A DNA stretch of 64,000 bases from Biscogniauxia marginata (taxonomy: Eukaryota > Ascomycota > Sordariomycetes > Xylariales > Xylariaceae), in NCBI GenBank assembly GCA_022695795.1, contig MU404090.1:296923-360922 (forward strand), read 5' to 3'. Below, piece after piece: positions 35,262 to 46,910 of the stretch (its first letter is position 1; each line of letters begins with the position of its first letter). Position numbers and translations under genes: made by a program. A model generated the notes under the pieces. It was not told where the DNA came from, did not search any database, and worked only from the letters and a program-made list of their open reading frames with translations.

Positions 35262-36273
35262 TTTTCTGAGAAGAGTTTGGTTGATACAGCTCGCAGAAGG
35301 GCCCTGGAGTAAACAAGAGCAAAAGGTAATTTGTGGAAAGAATTGGAATTCAAAGTCGTTGTTTTGATTGATAGCTATCCCCCTTCTACTAAAGTCAAGC
35401 TGGCCTTGCCGCCAGCATTGCCAACATTGATTCACCGAGCCAGCTGTCAGCCAGACGTGGACAAGGAATAATACAAACTCCAGAACCCGGCTTAACCACC
35501 GTGGGGCAGGATCCATTAGGTAAGGTTGAGCCTTGAATGGAAGTACCTAGGTACCTGGTGTCTTTGTAATCAAGAGAGGGCTGATCTGAGCTCAGCTCTC
35601 GTGGCCTGTGCACTACCTAAAGATTAGCGGCTACCATGATTACAGCCGCAACGGGTCTGGTCTGGTCCCGTCTGGTGCATGGGGTACCTAGGTACCTACT
35701 TTGACCTGTGCCTTGCCGAGGCTAACTAAACGGGCCAGTCTCCGGCATCCTTGTGATGTGATCCTTAGCAGCGTCCTACATACAACGTCATGTAATGAAA
35801 GGAATCACGGTTTCTATTGTTATGTGAACACATAATGTCAATAATTCATTAGGTACCTACCTATGTTCTTTTATCCCACCAGATCCTTAGGTACCTTTCC
35901 AATTATCCATTCTGCTTGATGCGCCTACACCTCAACCTGTACCTCAACTTGTACCTCAACCTGCCTACCTCTCGTATATTCAAACATCCAATGCCACACC
36001 TCCCCCAGAGTACCGTCGGCATCAGGCTTGGTAATTTGTTCTAACAAATTGCCAAGCTCGTCGTTGTTCTCCTCGTTGGACAATTTTCCTTTCCACGCAC
36101 TCTTTAACCACCACGTGCCTCTAAGGTTACTACTAACTGGGATACCTTTTCACCCAGTTACATCTTTCTTCGTTTTACCCACTGCTCAGCGTGAGCCTAC
36201 AAAGAATCCCCAACAAGTTATCACCTCGTCGTCACCACTCTTAGATTTATTCTACGCCATTCTCTTAATCAAC
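35262..36273. promoter_or_regulatory. bidirectional promoter region, SEC13 / PEX20
   Basis: The 1 kb between the divergent starts of SEC13 and PEX20. It contains several near-palindromic TACCTAGGTACCT blocks (near 35545-35557 and 35685-35699) and repeated GTACCTCAACCT units near 35930-35970. A shared control region is inferred from geometry only. Confidence 0.5.
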
Positions 36274-37626
36274 ATGGCAGACAACACCTGCGGCCCGTCC
36301 AATGCCTTCAAGGGCTTGGCGCACCATGTCGACCAAGACCGCACTCGCCAGCAAGATCGCGTCGTAGCTGGGCCTCACCACGCCGGACAGGTTCGTGCTA
36401 TCCCATAAGCTCGTTGCATGTGGTACTAACTCTTCACTCAGGCTTTTCGCTCCACCCCTGGTGACCCGGCTGCTGCAAATGGAGAATTTGCTGCCTTCCA
36501 AGGTGGTAACGCTCCGCTCCCGGGCTTCCATGTCTCTGACATGCACCCTCCTCCGGGCTTCTTGCCACACCCCCGTCTGCAGCCTGTAGGTCCTGCTCCG
36601 AATGCTGGTGGCCAGTGGGTCAATGACTTCCAGCGTACACTGAACTTGAACGATACCTCATCTCCATCTGTCCACCGTTCCCCTGCTGGACAAAACTTAC
36701 GTCATCCCTTGGGTGCCAACTACTATGTTCCTTCATCGCTGCATCAGCATATGGCTCCTAACATGATGGGGCCAACGGGTGTTCTTTCCTATAACAATGG
36801 ATTCCTCCATGGCCATATGCCCACCGGAACCTTCAATGCGCAGCACCACCAGGGTATAATCTAGTCTATCTCTTAACACAAACTGAATGCTGGCTAACGC
36901 TAATTAGGCGAGGTTGACATGATAGACCCTCTCATTCAGCAGCAAATCGATACTGAATTTGACCTTGCCATGGACACTTGGATGCGCGAGAATGGACAGA
37001 TGACTATGGATGATACACCTGTTGGTGTAGCAGGTAGTGCGCCAGCAGCTCAATCCACCCGTCCTGAATCCCAGACTATTCACTCAGATGTCAACATCGA
37101 AGCTGAGGCAGCACTAGCCGAACGCGATGCTCAGGTCCTGCAGCAAGCTGCAGGTGCGGGGATGCAATCAGTCGGCGCAGTTGAGCCCACACTTGCTCAC
37201 CAGCTTCAACCGGAGCAGGAAGCATCCACCCGAACTCAGCCAACTGAAACTCAACCTCAGGTCGACACCGAGTTGGCACGAGCAGCGCAGCAGCTAGTTG
37301 ACTCCGTCTCTGATAACGACTCGGAGAAGTTTAAGAACTCTTCATTCCTTCAGATGATGCGACGAATTGCTGCGGAGGAAGTCACTGTGCGAGGAAACGA
37401 ACTCGTTGAAACCACTCGAGTGGCCAATGCTGAATTCGGTTCTGGTTCTCACGTCACTAGTCGTACCTCTGCTGCCCCAAGTCCTACTACTGCTCCTCCC
37501 CAGGTTCGTACTACCTGAAGTTATATCCGTTCATTTCTTGCTAACCTTCCATAATAGCATTCCGAGTCTCCTGGCACCCAAGATGCTACTCTTTTCACGG
37601 GAGAGACCCGCTACCATTCTATCTAA
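36274..37626 (+). CDS. PEX20: Pex20, PTS2 import co-receptor
   Basis: Exons 36274-36390, 36442-36853, 36908-37503 and 37558-37626 give 397 residues. The N-terminus MADNTCGPSNAFKGLAHH carries the conserved Cys near position 6, which in Pex20/Pex18/Pex21 is ubiquitinated for recycling. A Pro/Gly/His-rich central part follows, with a diaromatic-type WVNDF (about 98-102) that could contact Pex5/Pex14-type partners. The conserved C-terminal block FKNSSFLQMMRRIAAEEVTVRGNELVE (shown in two parts: FKNSSFLQMMRRI and AAEEVTVRGNELVE, about 318-343) is the Pex7-binding region. The last exon ends GETRYHSI. The protein acts with Pex7 in cytosol-peroxisome shuttling of PTS2 cargo. All joins keep phase, and the ATG lies in a good context (CAACATGG). 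Confidence 0.93.
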
Positions 37627-39594
37627 GCCAGAGGAACCAATTCACTTCTGTTTGGAGAGCCCCGAGCCGAAATTTCGACCGGGTACAACCGAGGCCTGAG
37701 ATAATGTTATGGGAGACCGTCTTCTAGTGCCTGATCGGTGTGTTTAGTCACACTGGATGTCAGGAGAACACTCATGTCTTTGAGGTTCTGACTACGTATA
37801 TTTGCTGCCGACCTTGCTATACTTGCGTGAGGAACATGAAGGGTTTGGCTCCAGCTCTTCCAATTTACGGAGGAAAATGGCCATATCCCTGTTCTAGATC
37901 ACATGCACCGCCGTCCCCGAGAGGATTAGTCCTTCCTCAGGTGGTAATTGAGCCGTTGAGAGTGCATAGACTTCATAGGACCGCGAGGTCCCATCTGAGA
38001 TGAAAGCTGGAGATTGGGGAATTCGCCTTAGAACAGAACATCCATGAATAAACGTCAGTCAACCTGAATGCTAGCCATGGCTGCCGTGCCGTGACATTCG
38101 TGATAAACCTATATACGGTTTCCAGTTAAGAATGAAAGCCCCAGAGTAGCCTATACTCTTTCGAACATTCCTCAGAATATCCCGCATATAATGTCTAGAA
38201 GATCCCATAGCGTTCGTCGCCTAAATCGTTGCTACAGGTATGGATACCATGAGTACTACCGCCGTTTTCACTTGATACCTTCAATACTTGGTAGAATGAA
38301 GACGCGTTGATTTTTCTTGTAGCTTCCACCACTCTATATCCGCCTACCCACAGCTACATTTAGTCACTGATTTAATTTGGTAATGCTCTCTAGCCTGAGA
38401 CAAGATTACGTCTCAAGCTTATCCATGCTATAGTGATAGTAATAAACCTTGAATGTTTTAACCTCTTATAAATCCTGCCAATCGCATAATTACATAGTCG
38501 ATTAGCCCTATTACCGGCTACCTTGAACCCGTAGTGATACCTCTCTCCTTTATAGATTAGTAATAGATAGAGACTCCCATCTTTGAAGCTTTTAAGGGAG
38601 GCCTGAGCAGTCCTCCTAGGATATAGTAAGTAGCCTGGCTTGCTGGATCTAGCAGCGCCGATCCTAGCGGGCACCTGGAAAGGTCGAGCCCCAGAGTCAG
38701 AACAGGGCGGATTCACGTCTGCATCTCTCTCTCTCTCTAATATCCCTAGGCTAGGAGTATCGGGGCAGTCGTCGGGGTAGCACCCAAAGCCACCGGAGCA
38801 GAATGCTCGGGGCGCGTCTACTAACGCGCTGACTATGTACATAATTTGCCAAGTTCCTGCAACAGCAAGTTCCCCTTGTTCCAACTCACGCGTGTACCAT
38901 ACCTACATATCACGGGGTTGTATCCAGGCTTATCTTCGTTTTCGTCCGTCCGTCCTGCCTCTTCCCGGGCTTCCCCGACCGAGGTATATTCAACAAAACA
39001 TAAGCAGGCAGCTGCATCCTTTCCCTTCGCCTGATTTGACGGAACACTTCTACATGTTACATGCTTCTTAGACCGCCCGGTGTCAGCGGTACTTTTTCGT
39101 GGCTTCGACGCCAACTGCTGTAACCCTTTTCTCCCGGGTCGTGCCGCCCCCGTCGCCTCGCCAAGTCGGCGGGCTGTTGTATGTAGAGGTACGTACTAGG
39201 CATGTAGACGCAGAATGTGTATTGAGACAGCCCTTTGGGGACTTCTTATTGGCTACTTGAAGTAGCTAGTTTAGTTTGGGGGTTTATGCGGAAGACGTTT
39301 ATATCGAAAAAATTTGGTAGGTAGGAATGTGTTCGACAATATTCAATGTAATTGGATCGCTACGGTTTCTTCATTTACTATGTACCTTAGGTAGGTAGTT
39401 TTAATAATAGAACCGAAGTAGTGACATACATGAGTATGTAAGAGGTATTAAATTAAACCAAAATGTCAGTTTGTAGTCACGTCTCATTGGGAGCGCAAAG
39501 CTCAGGTGAAATGTAGCATGTATCGAGATAGCATATCTATCAAACTCAACCCTCAAATACAGTCACACTATCTAAGCGAGCTCAAGTCGAATGC
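37627..39594. other. intergenic, no supported gene
   Basis: About 2 kb. A minus-strand open frame at 38390-38884 is the longest, but I do not recognise it and its start is uncertain. CT-rich and AGGT tetranucleotide tracts occur near 38730 and 39390. Confidence 0.45.
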
Positions 39595-40498
39595 TCACTT
39601 CCCCGGTACGGTGTCCTCTCCAGCCGCGATCTTCTCCTCGTACTCGGTGAAGGTCTCGATGCCCTTCGGCACGCCGTTCCACTGCAGGCCCTGCTCGTCC
39701 ATGAGACGGGCGCGGATCTCCATCGACCGCTTCCACGAGGGAAGCTCGACCGTGCGCTCGTGCCAGGCGCGGGCGTGCGGGAAGCCCTCCCAGACCTCGT
39801 CCCACGGCTTTGACAGCACCTCGCCGAGGTGGAAGTTCCAGGGCGCGAAGGCCATGTCGGCAAAGGTCATCTTGTCGCCGACGAGCCACTGGGCATTCGC
39901 GGGCTTGGCGGCGAGCACGCTCTCGATGACGCCCAGGACGCGCTTGATCTCGTTGGCGTAGCGCTCGATGGCCGACGGGACCTTCTCCGGGTGCAGGTGC
40001 AGGAACCAGCCTGCTTGGCCGTAGTAAGGGCCCTGGCCGCTCATCTGGAAGTGCAACCACTGGTTGCACAGGTTCTTCTCTCTGAGCGTGCCGTACGTTA
40101 GGCGTCTGTCTGTGTCATACTGTTCGACCAGGTACTGGTAGATGGCGCCCGACTCCCACAACGTCAGATCCGTGTTTGGGTCCTCGATCGCCGGCACGCG
40201 GCCATTGGGGTTGATGTCGATGAAGGGCTTCTTCTTGACGTCGTCGAAGCGGATCGACTTGATCTCGTAGTTCAGTCCGAGCTCCTCGAATATGAAAATG
40301 ACCTGTACAGAATGTCAGCATAGTCTTGCAAGTCAACATGATCAATGTAACACATCGTCCATCGCTTGCTTACCTTCCACGGGTTAGGTCCAGGGGCTGG
40401 CAATTATGGTCGGCATCGTTGTCTTTGAAAACTTCCAGTTGGATAATATACTTACGAGTAATCCACACGCGGATGGGCTTGGGCGGATTGGTCGACAT
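39595..40498 (-). CDS. glutathione S-transferase, fungal Ure2-like class
   Basis: Exons 40498-40456, 40396-40374 (a 23-nt microexon) and 40302-39595 join in phase to 257 residues. The thioredoxin-like N-terminal domain reads MSTNPPKPIRVWIT, PPGPNPWK, then VIFIFEELGLNYEIKSIRF and NPNGRVPAIEDP, including the cis-Pro VPAI and the glutathione-binding ESGAI. The C-terminal helical domain has NQWLHFQMSGQGPYYGQ, WLVGDKMTFADMAFAPWN (N-capping/hydrophobic staple region) and a tail ending in EDTVPGK. It likely conjugates or reduces substrates with glutathione in the cytosol; the substrate is unknown. The length and motif order match many fungal Ure2-type GSTs I remember. Confidence 0.93.
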
Positions 40499-43400
40499 CT
40501 TGTTAGATACTGCTGTGATGGAATATTAGGTCTATAGACTCGAGGTGAATTATGGGTAGGTAGCTTAAGAGCAAGGCGGTCGAATCTCAAGAAAGAAGTT
40601 GCGAAAAGTTCTTGTAAGACTCTTTGAGCGAGAGCCGTTTCCATCCCTTGTGTTTATAACCAGACTGGCCCTCTCTCCTATTTGTTCTAGATCACCAACT
40701 AATATAGGGGCTCTCACTTTCATCCGTCGAGCGGGGTTGTATCTGTCTCGCGTAATCGCGTAAGAGACTTTTAGTTAAGACTACAAGTTTAGATACAGGT
40801 GTGGGCGCTTGGATTCACTCATTTTGGAGTGTACTTGGAAAGGGAGTATATGGAAATGAAAATGGTCTAAAAAGTGACAGCGACTGTGCCTCGCCTGCAC
40901 ATTGCACCAAGTATCTCGCACATACCTAGCTCCTATTAGCCTGCTCCCATCTCATAGTATTTTCAGATCGATAGCTACCTCTACTCCATCAATCGAATCC
41001 TTACGGCCTACTTATTCATCCGTATGCCGGTTATGCTGGCAGTATTCATGATGCCAAGTTGGCGAAGCCATCGCCCTCGACGTTTTAGTAGACCCCAACG
41101 ATTGTATGTATTCAACACTCCGAGAACAACGCAGGGGTGTCTAGGATCTCACCTTGGCGCACCTAAGCCAATATTCGAGGGAAGACTCTATTCTTGTTGA
41201 TGAACCCCTTGGCAACGTCAAAGCGTGGTGATCGATTTACTCTCACCATGGCTTAGGAGGTACGGCGCCGAACCGGTGGTCCATTTAGCCCGCTTTGCTT
41301 GGGAGGGGATGAAATGTCCAGGCAGTGACGAATATACGACGGTAAGCTGTCTTGTCCCAAGGTGAGGGAAGCCATCTAAGAAAGTTCAAAAGATTTAGTT
41401 AGGTACTTTCGAGGTCTTGGCACTATTCTTTATCTACGGGTTAAACCTCGCTATTCCGTACCTAGGTAGCTGATCTTACTAATGTACGTCACACGGACTA
41501 ACAGGCCAACCACGCCCTTCGTCTTGTAGAAAGACAGCTGATACCCGCTGTAATCTCAAGCGTGCATATGCGAGTTCCAACCCAAGGTTTAAACGAATTA
41601 GACTACGTATGGGGGGCGTGTGACGGACTAGGCAGGTAACGAGCTACTGTAGCCCGCATTTACGCCAAACCCAGAATCGAATTAGTGATATCGTATCTCC
41701 GTGTGCCTATCACGGTGCCGTGCCAGTGCTAATCAGCCGCAGATTACGGGATACTGCAGTGTATGAGTCACAGCTCTTGTCGCACGGAATTGGTCGATCT
41801 GATTGATCGGTTCCCATCCCCGTGGGAATCGCAGACTCGGTAGGTTTCGATGTGCGTGACGGAATATCACTCGTCCTAAGTGGAAGAGACGACGCGGGGG
41901 TGGAAACAGGATGTCTCTGTGGGGTTGCGGACTCCCCAGCCTTCCATGTATGCTCACGCAAAGGAAGCTGCGGCGTTGATCCGCAAATATGCACTTCACC
42001 TCGACCATCAACTCTGGCTGCCGGCTCCGTCGCCGATAGCTCAAATTAAGGTCTAGATCCAGGCTTCCAGACTGCCCTCTCTTGGTTTCGAGAACCGTTC
42101 CATGATAACGGCTGGGATAGGAGGTAGGTAGATTAACCTGGACCACCTTGGATGTAGCTTGGCTGTTCTCCTACCTTTACGAATAAACACGATGCATGTT
42201 GTCTAAGCCGTCGTCTCTAACCCAGGGAACAAAAGAGAATGGAAAAGGGAAAGACCATACTTGCAATGCTTCAAGACAGATCGTCTATTAAAGCTAAGCG
42301 GAAATGTCTCCAGGTCGGAACGATTACTCTCAGCTCCGGGTCCCGATCCGGGTCAGTACATTGTAAGATGCTGACTTGGACAAGTCAGACAGGACAGGTC
42401 GGGCGAACCAGAGCAACAGCGTGTCTAATAATACCGACAAGACGATACGATAGATTGCGATGCGCAACAGCTGGTAGGCTTCCACGACCGTGGCTTACGA
42501 CTGCCTAGGACTTCTTGCATTATATGTTGGCGTCGTGATCGGATTCACTACTGCAACGCAAGATGGATTGGTCTAGTGATTGAAGCTAGTGCCGACCTAG
42601 TAGATGTCTTTTCATCCTACCGAGAGCACCGTGTGAGATGATGATATAAGCTAGGTAGGCTTTCCAAGGCTGTGGTGGCTCGGATCAAGGATAACTAATC
42701 CGATCTGCACAGCCGCTTGCCGTCTTCCAACGGAAAGGAAGAAATAGAGATCATAAGGCACGATAGCGTTCCATTGGCTGCAAGCGAGCGCATACGCTAC
42801 ATATTACCGCAGTTTGCGATCCCGCCGGATGTAAACCACATTAGTAATAACGCGAAAGTTCGACTTCAACCACTCTTGAATGCACATTGTCAAAAGTCCC
42901 TGCAGCCGGGAAGAACGGGGCCTTTTTCAGGCATTCAGCCCGACGACGGCTCAACTACTTACATCCTACCTTGACCTATTCTATTCCTCCGAACATTCAA
43001 TTGAGCTCTATCAGGCCAATTGTTTTTATTTTTCTTGTCTCTTGATCTTCCGTGCCGTTCGTTCGTGATGAGCCCGCGATAGATTTCCTAATCCAGATGC
43101 CCGAAGATACCCAATTAAATCTGTCCAATGGCCGGCGGGGCTGACAGGCCCACCCCATCTCGGCGTATCATACCTAAGAACTAGCTGAGAATGGCTTAGC
43201 GGCTTGGCTACCTATAGCGTAGGACAGTACGCAAGACGGAGTACCATAGACAGGTCCACTGTATAGGAATTGACGCCACTGCGCCGGTGAGAGTAAAAAT
43301 TAAAATAAAAGCGGAAATGAAGTCCGCAACGGCGATAAAGTTGGCATTCGATCTTCGGCAATCGTACGCAAGATACCGGAGTTGAGTTGTGACAGGCAGC

Positions 43401-43596
43401 AAGAAGACGGGACTAGCAGCCACGAACTACTCGCAAAGTATTGCACATCCCCGCCATCTATCATCTTTTTTGTACGGATTACCTGCTGCTATACATCAAT
43501 CCGGGAGGGACAGTGCACAGACTGTACGGGCTGGAAACGCGCAGGGATGCTGCCTTGAGCTAGGCCAAATTGTGGAGAGGGCGCAGGGCGCAGGTA
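40499..43596. other. long intergenic region upstream of cpc-1
   Basis: About 3.1 kb with no gene I can support. The frames near 41.7-42.1 kb and 42.2-42.5 kb are short and unrecognised. It holds the GST promoter on the left. A TGAGTCA occurs at 41764-41770. Confidence 0.45.
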
Positions 43597-43603
43597 TGAC
43601 TCA
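43597..43603 (+). promoter_or_regulatory. TGACTCA, candidate CPC1/GCN4 binding site in the cpc-1 promoter
   Basis: An exact TGACTCA, the consensus bound by Gcn4/CPC1-type bZIP dimers, about 430 bases upstream of uORF1. Autoregulation through such a site is known for cpc-1 in Neurospora. About eight TGASTCA are expected by chance in 64 kb, so the support is positional, not statistical. Confidence 0.45.
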
Positions 43604-44027
43604 CACTCTTAAAGGAGCGACATTGCGCGCGGGTCTGCATTTCCCAGCGATCCCGCAAGTTGTCCTCGCCTAACTGTTTCATCAGCCAGATTGCCCTGTT
43701 ACCTGCTTGCAATCAATATTGTTAGTGGTTAGAGCGAGACCTGTCAGACCTACGCAGATAAAACCCCCCTGACACTAGACCGATCCACCTGTGCGCCAGC
43801 CCTCTCCCCCTCCGCGGCCCCCCTCTATATTTTTTTTTTAGTCCTAAGAATCCGGTGCCACTACCCAGACTGAAAAAAAAAACCGGCTGTTGCCTGAAAA
43901 AAATACTAAAGCCTCACCTTGCCCACCAAATCTCAGGCCGCTTCTTTTTCTCTCTCTTCTTTTTTTCTTCAACCCCAAACATACACACCTACACATACAT
44001 AAGAACAGAAATAAGGCATTCATCAAA

Positions 44028-44036
44028 ATGCGCTAA
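44028..44036 (+). promoter_or_regulatory. cpc-1 uORF1, two codons plus stop
   Basis: ATG-CGC-TAA in the leader of the cpc-1-like gene, in the context TCAAAATG. It resembles the very short, reinitiation-permissive uORF1 of GCN4-type leaders. It is the first of only two ATGs I find between here and the main start at 44720. Confidence 0.75.
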
Positions 44037-44080
44037 GCAACCCGACCTCGTGTCTCCCTCTCTTCCAGAGCTCTCCGTAG

Positions 44081-44719
44081 CCAGCAGTCAAAATTCAGTC
44101 ACCACAGTATAACAGCTTCCCCACTCAACTCTTTTACCCTTCAGCTCCTCCTTCACAGGTCGAACTGAACTTGAACGAAGCTATTCGCAGCTCTCGCAAC
44201 AGTTCTCAACCCCCCTCCACCACCCCCCTGCAAGACTTTCCAGTCTTCACCACGGATTCACATCAGTCATCATGGCCTCCCTCCAGTTCCCCGAGCCTGC
44301 CGGCACCATCCGCGCATCATCAGAATTTCCAGCAGCAACCCCCTCAACAGGACTTCGTGCTGTTCGACTCACCACCGCCTACGAGAACGAACGTTAACCG
44401 CGCTGTCTCTGCGCCTTTTGGATCTCTAAACACCGTCAATCGTCGCTCGTCCAACCAACACACCGGTTCTGCGTCTGTCTCCCCTTCGCTCCAGAACCAA
44501 CGAGTACACCAGATTATCCAGGCAACAGGGCACCCGTCTTCTCCTTCGGCTTTCACCAACCGGATCAACTCTTCTGCGCAAAACCTGAATCCTCAGCCGT
44601 TTTACGCATCGTTATCTGCTCCATCCTCCACCCCTGCGGTAAACCAGCAGAACCGTCCTTCTCGGCCGCCTGTGCCGCTCTTTGCCCAGGGGATTGGTAA
44701 TCAACAACCGCCAGCCAAG
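44081..44719 (+). other. in-frame, AUG-less N-terminal extension of CPC1
   Basis: The CPC1 frame stays open for 213 codons upstream of the main ATG, back to a TAG at 44078-44080, and contains no ATG. The translation is protein-like (DFVLFDSPPPTR, QNQRVHQIIQATGHP, PSRPPVPLFAQG). Near-cognate codons ahead of uORF2 are ATT 44093, CTG 44165, TTG 44171 and ATT 44183. Published work on Neurospora cpc-1 describes a conserved extension of this kind, started at non-AUG codons. An unplaced upstream exon with an ATG is the alternative. Confidence 0.65.
44272..44397 (+). promoter_or_regulatory. cpc-1 uORF2, 41 codons
   Basis: ATG at 44272 (context ATCATGG) opens a 41-codon frame closed by TAA at 44395-44397, in a different frame from CPC1. 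From memory, the second uORF of N. crassa cpc-1 is also 41 codons. After its stop there is no ATG for about 320 bases until the main start, a spacing suited to reinitiation control when eIF2 is limiting. Confidence 0.8.
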
Positions 44720-45484
44720 ATGGATCTTCAAGGTAACATATTCGCCTCTGACCCTGACACTACCCAGCGCTTACACACATCAGACGCATTCAGCCTTGAG
44801 GAGTTCACGGCTTTCGGAGGTGGAGCCTCCACCACGGCCTACTCTTCCCCTGCTATTCCCGGTTACGACGTGAACGCGAGCTCGTCCTCGAGTTCCACGA
44901 CCAACATAGGAACCGTCTCGCCTCACGACCTGCTCATTCGTGAGCCTTTCGCGTCTGCGCCTAATTCCTCTGCTCTCACCAACTTGACTTCGCCGTCTAT
45001 CTACAATGAGTCCCCTGACTTCACCGACACCTTCGAAGTTTCTCCAAACTTTGAACATGGTGACTTTGGGAACAGCTCTGGCGATCCATGGTTCCCTCTA
45101 TTCCCACAGGAAAACACTTTGACGGAACCAGCGCCCGCCGCTAGCAACTCACCTACTCAGAAGTCGGAGGAGCTCGAGGTCGTTGAGGCCGCCTCGCAGT
45201 CCCGCCGCAAATCAGGCAACTCTCCGTCCTCTGGCAGCCACGGTCGTCACTCGTCCGTGTCTGGTGTGAATTCGCGGCGGCGCGATAAGCCTCTACCTCC
45301 AATCGTTGTTGACGATCCTCAAGACACGGTTGCGATGAAACGGGCACGCAACACTCTTGCAGCCCGCAAGTCACGCGAACGTAAGGCTCAGCGACTGGAG
45401 GAACTCGAGGAGACGATTGCGAAGCTTGAGGAAGAGCGTGACCACTGGAAGAAAATAGCATTGGCTCGGCCCGGTGCCTCATAG
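44720..45484 (+). CDS. cpc-1: CPC1/CpcA bZIP activator of cross-pathway control (GCN4 ortholog)
   Basis: From the ATG at 44720 the protein has 254 residues, close to known CPC1/CpcA proteins. The acidic Ser/Thr-rich N-terminal two thirds includes DPWFPLFPQ, a Phe/Trp-rich acidic activation motif. The bZIP starts near residue 206: MKRARNTLAARKSRERKAQR is the DNA-binding basic region, and LEELEETIAKLEEERDHW is a short zipper ending near the C-terminus. It binds TGACTCA and turns on amino-acid biosynthesis genes during starvation. Translation is probably controlled by two uORFs, 2 and 41 codons, in a long leader. The frame also continues upstream without an ATG for 213 codons, so a longer form started at a near-cognate codon is likely. 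The convergent neighbour is GCN20. Confidence 0.92.
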   Translation: MDLQGNIFASDPDTTQRLHTSDAFSLEEFTAFGGGASTTAYSSPAIPGYDVNASSSSSSTTNIGTVSPHDLLIREPFASAPNSSALTNLTSPSIYNESPDFTDTFEVSPNFEHGDFGNSSGDPWFPLFPQENTLTEPAPAASNSPTQKSEELEVVEAASQSRRKSGNSPSSGSHGRHSSVSGVNSRRRDKPLPPIVVDDPQDTVAMKRARNTLAARKSRERKAQRLEELEETIAKLEEERDHWKKIALARPGAS

Positions 45485-46879
45485 GGTTGACCGACCTGGT
45501 AATTTTGTGCATGTATACACGGATTTGAACTGGAGGGGGGCAGGCCTTTGGTAGCCTTGCCACCTCGTTCTAGGGAGACGATGGCACCAGTCTGATGCTA
45601 CTGGCGCGATCAGATAATGACGCCACTCGTCGGGGAATTGTTTTTCTTTTCTTCTCCTTCTGTCCTGGCCTCTTTCTCATTGCCGACCTCTGCGTCGGCT
45701 TGTGCACTAAAATCGGATGTGATCGGGTTTTCCTATTCTCCATTATTTATGAGCGCCACACTAATGTGTTCGGCAAGATCAATTTAGTCAATTCCCCTTA
45801 ACATTTTGAAGGATATTTTATCAAAATGGTGTGTTCGGAACAAACCTTACCTCGTGTCTAATGCCATAGTGACTCCATCATCTGTGCCGTAAAGTTGTCG
45901 TATGAATCCTATCCATGTGCTCCATACCTTGTCATGCTACGTTGCTCTAGATGTGGTTATGTAACGTTCCTGTCAGACTGAAGGAAGCTTTGCAGCCGTT
46001 TCCTATATAACACTATCAACGTCCTCAGGTTTGCTGAGGTGCGATTGCCCTGGGCAATTGTTTAGACAAAGCTAAGTAGTGTGCATGGTTTCTATACCAA
46101 CTGTTTCTCCCTGCTTTCGTGGGTGCCAATCAGTTACACGTAATAGTGAGACCTATGAGACCTGCGAGGTGGATTTACTTACTTCTTGTCTATGACCTAG
46201 TCTGGACTACAACAAGACCTACTTGCCTCGGGAGGAGCGAAAGGGCTTACAGAATTAATTATCACTCTCGCCTCCCCTTTGCACGACAGCTAAAATAGTA
46301 GCATTCGTAATACGCTTCTTGTTTCTAGTGCTACCTCATCTGCTGGCAAGACACCAACATTTCATGTAGCCCGTGTAGCAAGGTGAAAATATATACGTAG
46401 CGCAATGATGAGGAAGAGAAATTCAATCCAGAAATCAGTGTCTTTACCATAACCCTGACGCATGAATACACAGATAGCCATCATCCAACTAACTAGTTAG
46501 GCCACGAGCCGGTATCCCAGGCGTCAGAATACCCCAAAGTTCAAATATGAAATCTGGGTCGGCTAGGTAAAATACATGTGAAGACGGGTTAGCCTGATCC
46601 CATCCATCTCGTTACTTCTTTCCTTCCCTCCTCCCAACCATGAACGATAATCTCCATCACTCGGGGAAACAAACGCCTCGATCGTTCGACTGGGTAGGTA
46701 GTCTCTAAAGTCTCACCCAATCCGATACGTATCTGTCCAGCAGAAGATAGTGTATTGTAATGGCTACATTACTCCGTAGGCACCCAACCTCCAGTCGACA
46801 GCCCTCAATATTGGCTTCAATTTATCTATCTGGCCTACCTTAATTACGTTACCGTATCCAACAACACATGCAGACGCGC

Positions 46880-46910
<31 letters not shown>

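Noticed and set aside
38390..38884. Minus-strand 164-codon frame
   Set aside because: No family recognised. The N-terminal part lies in repeat-like DNA, and the Lys/Tyr-rich C-terminal part has no known motif. Possibly chance or old debris.
41710..42146. Overlapping minus-strand frames up to 137 codons
   Set aside because: Two frames overlap the same DNA with similar quality, neither resembles a known protein, and no splice partners are evident.
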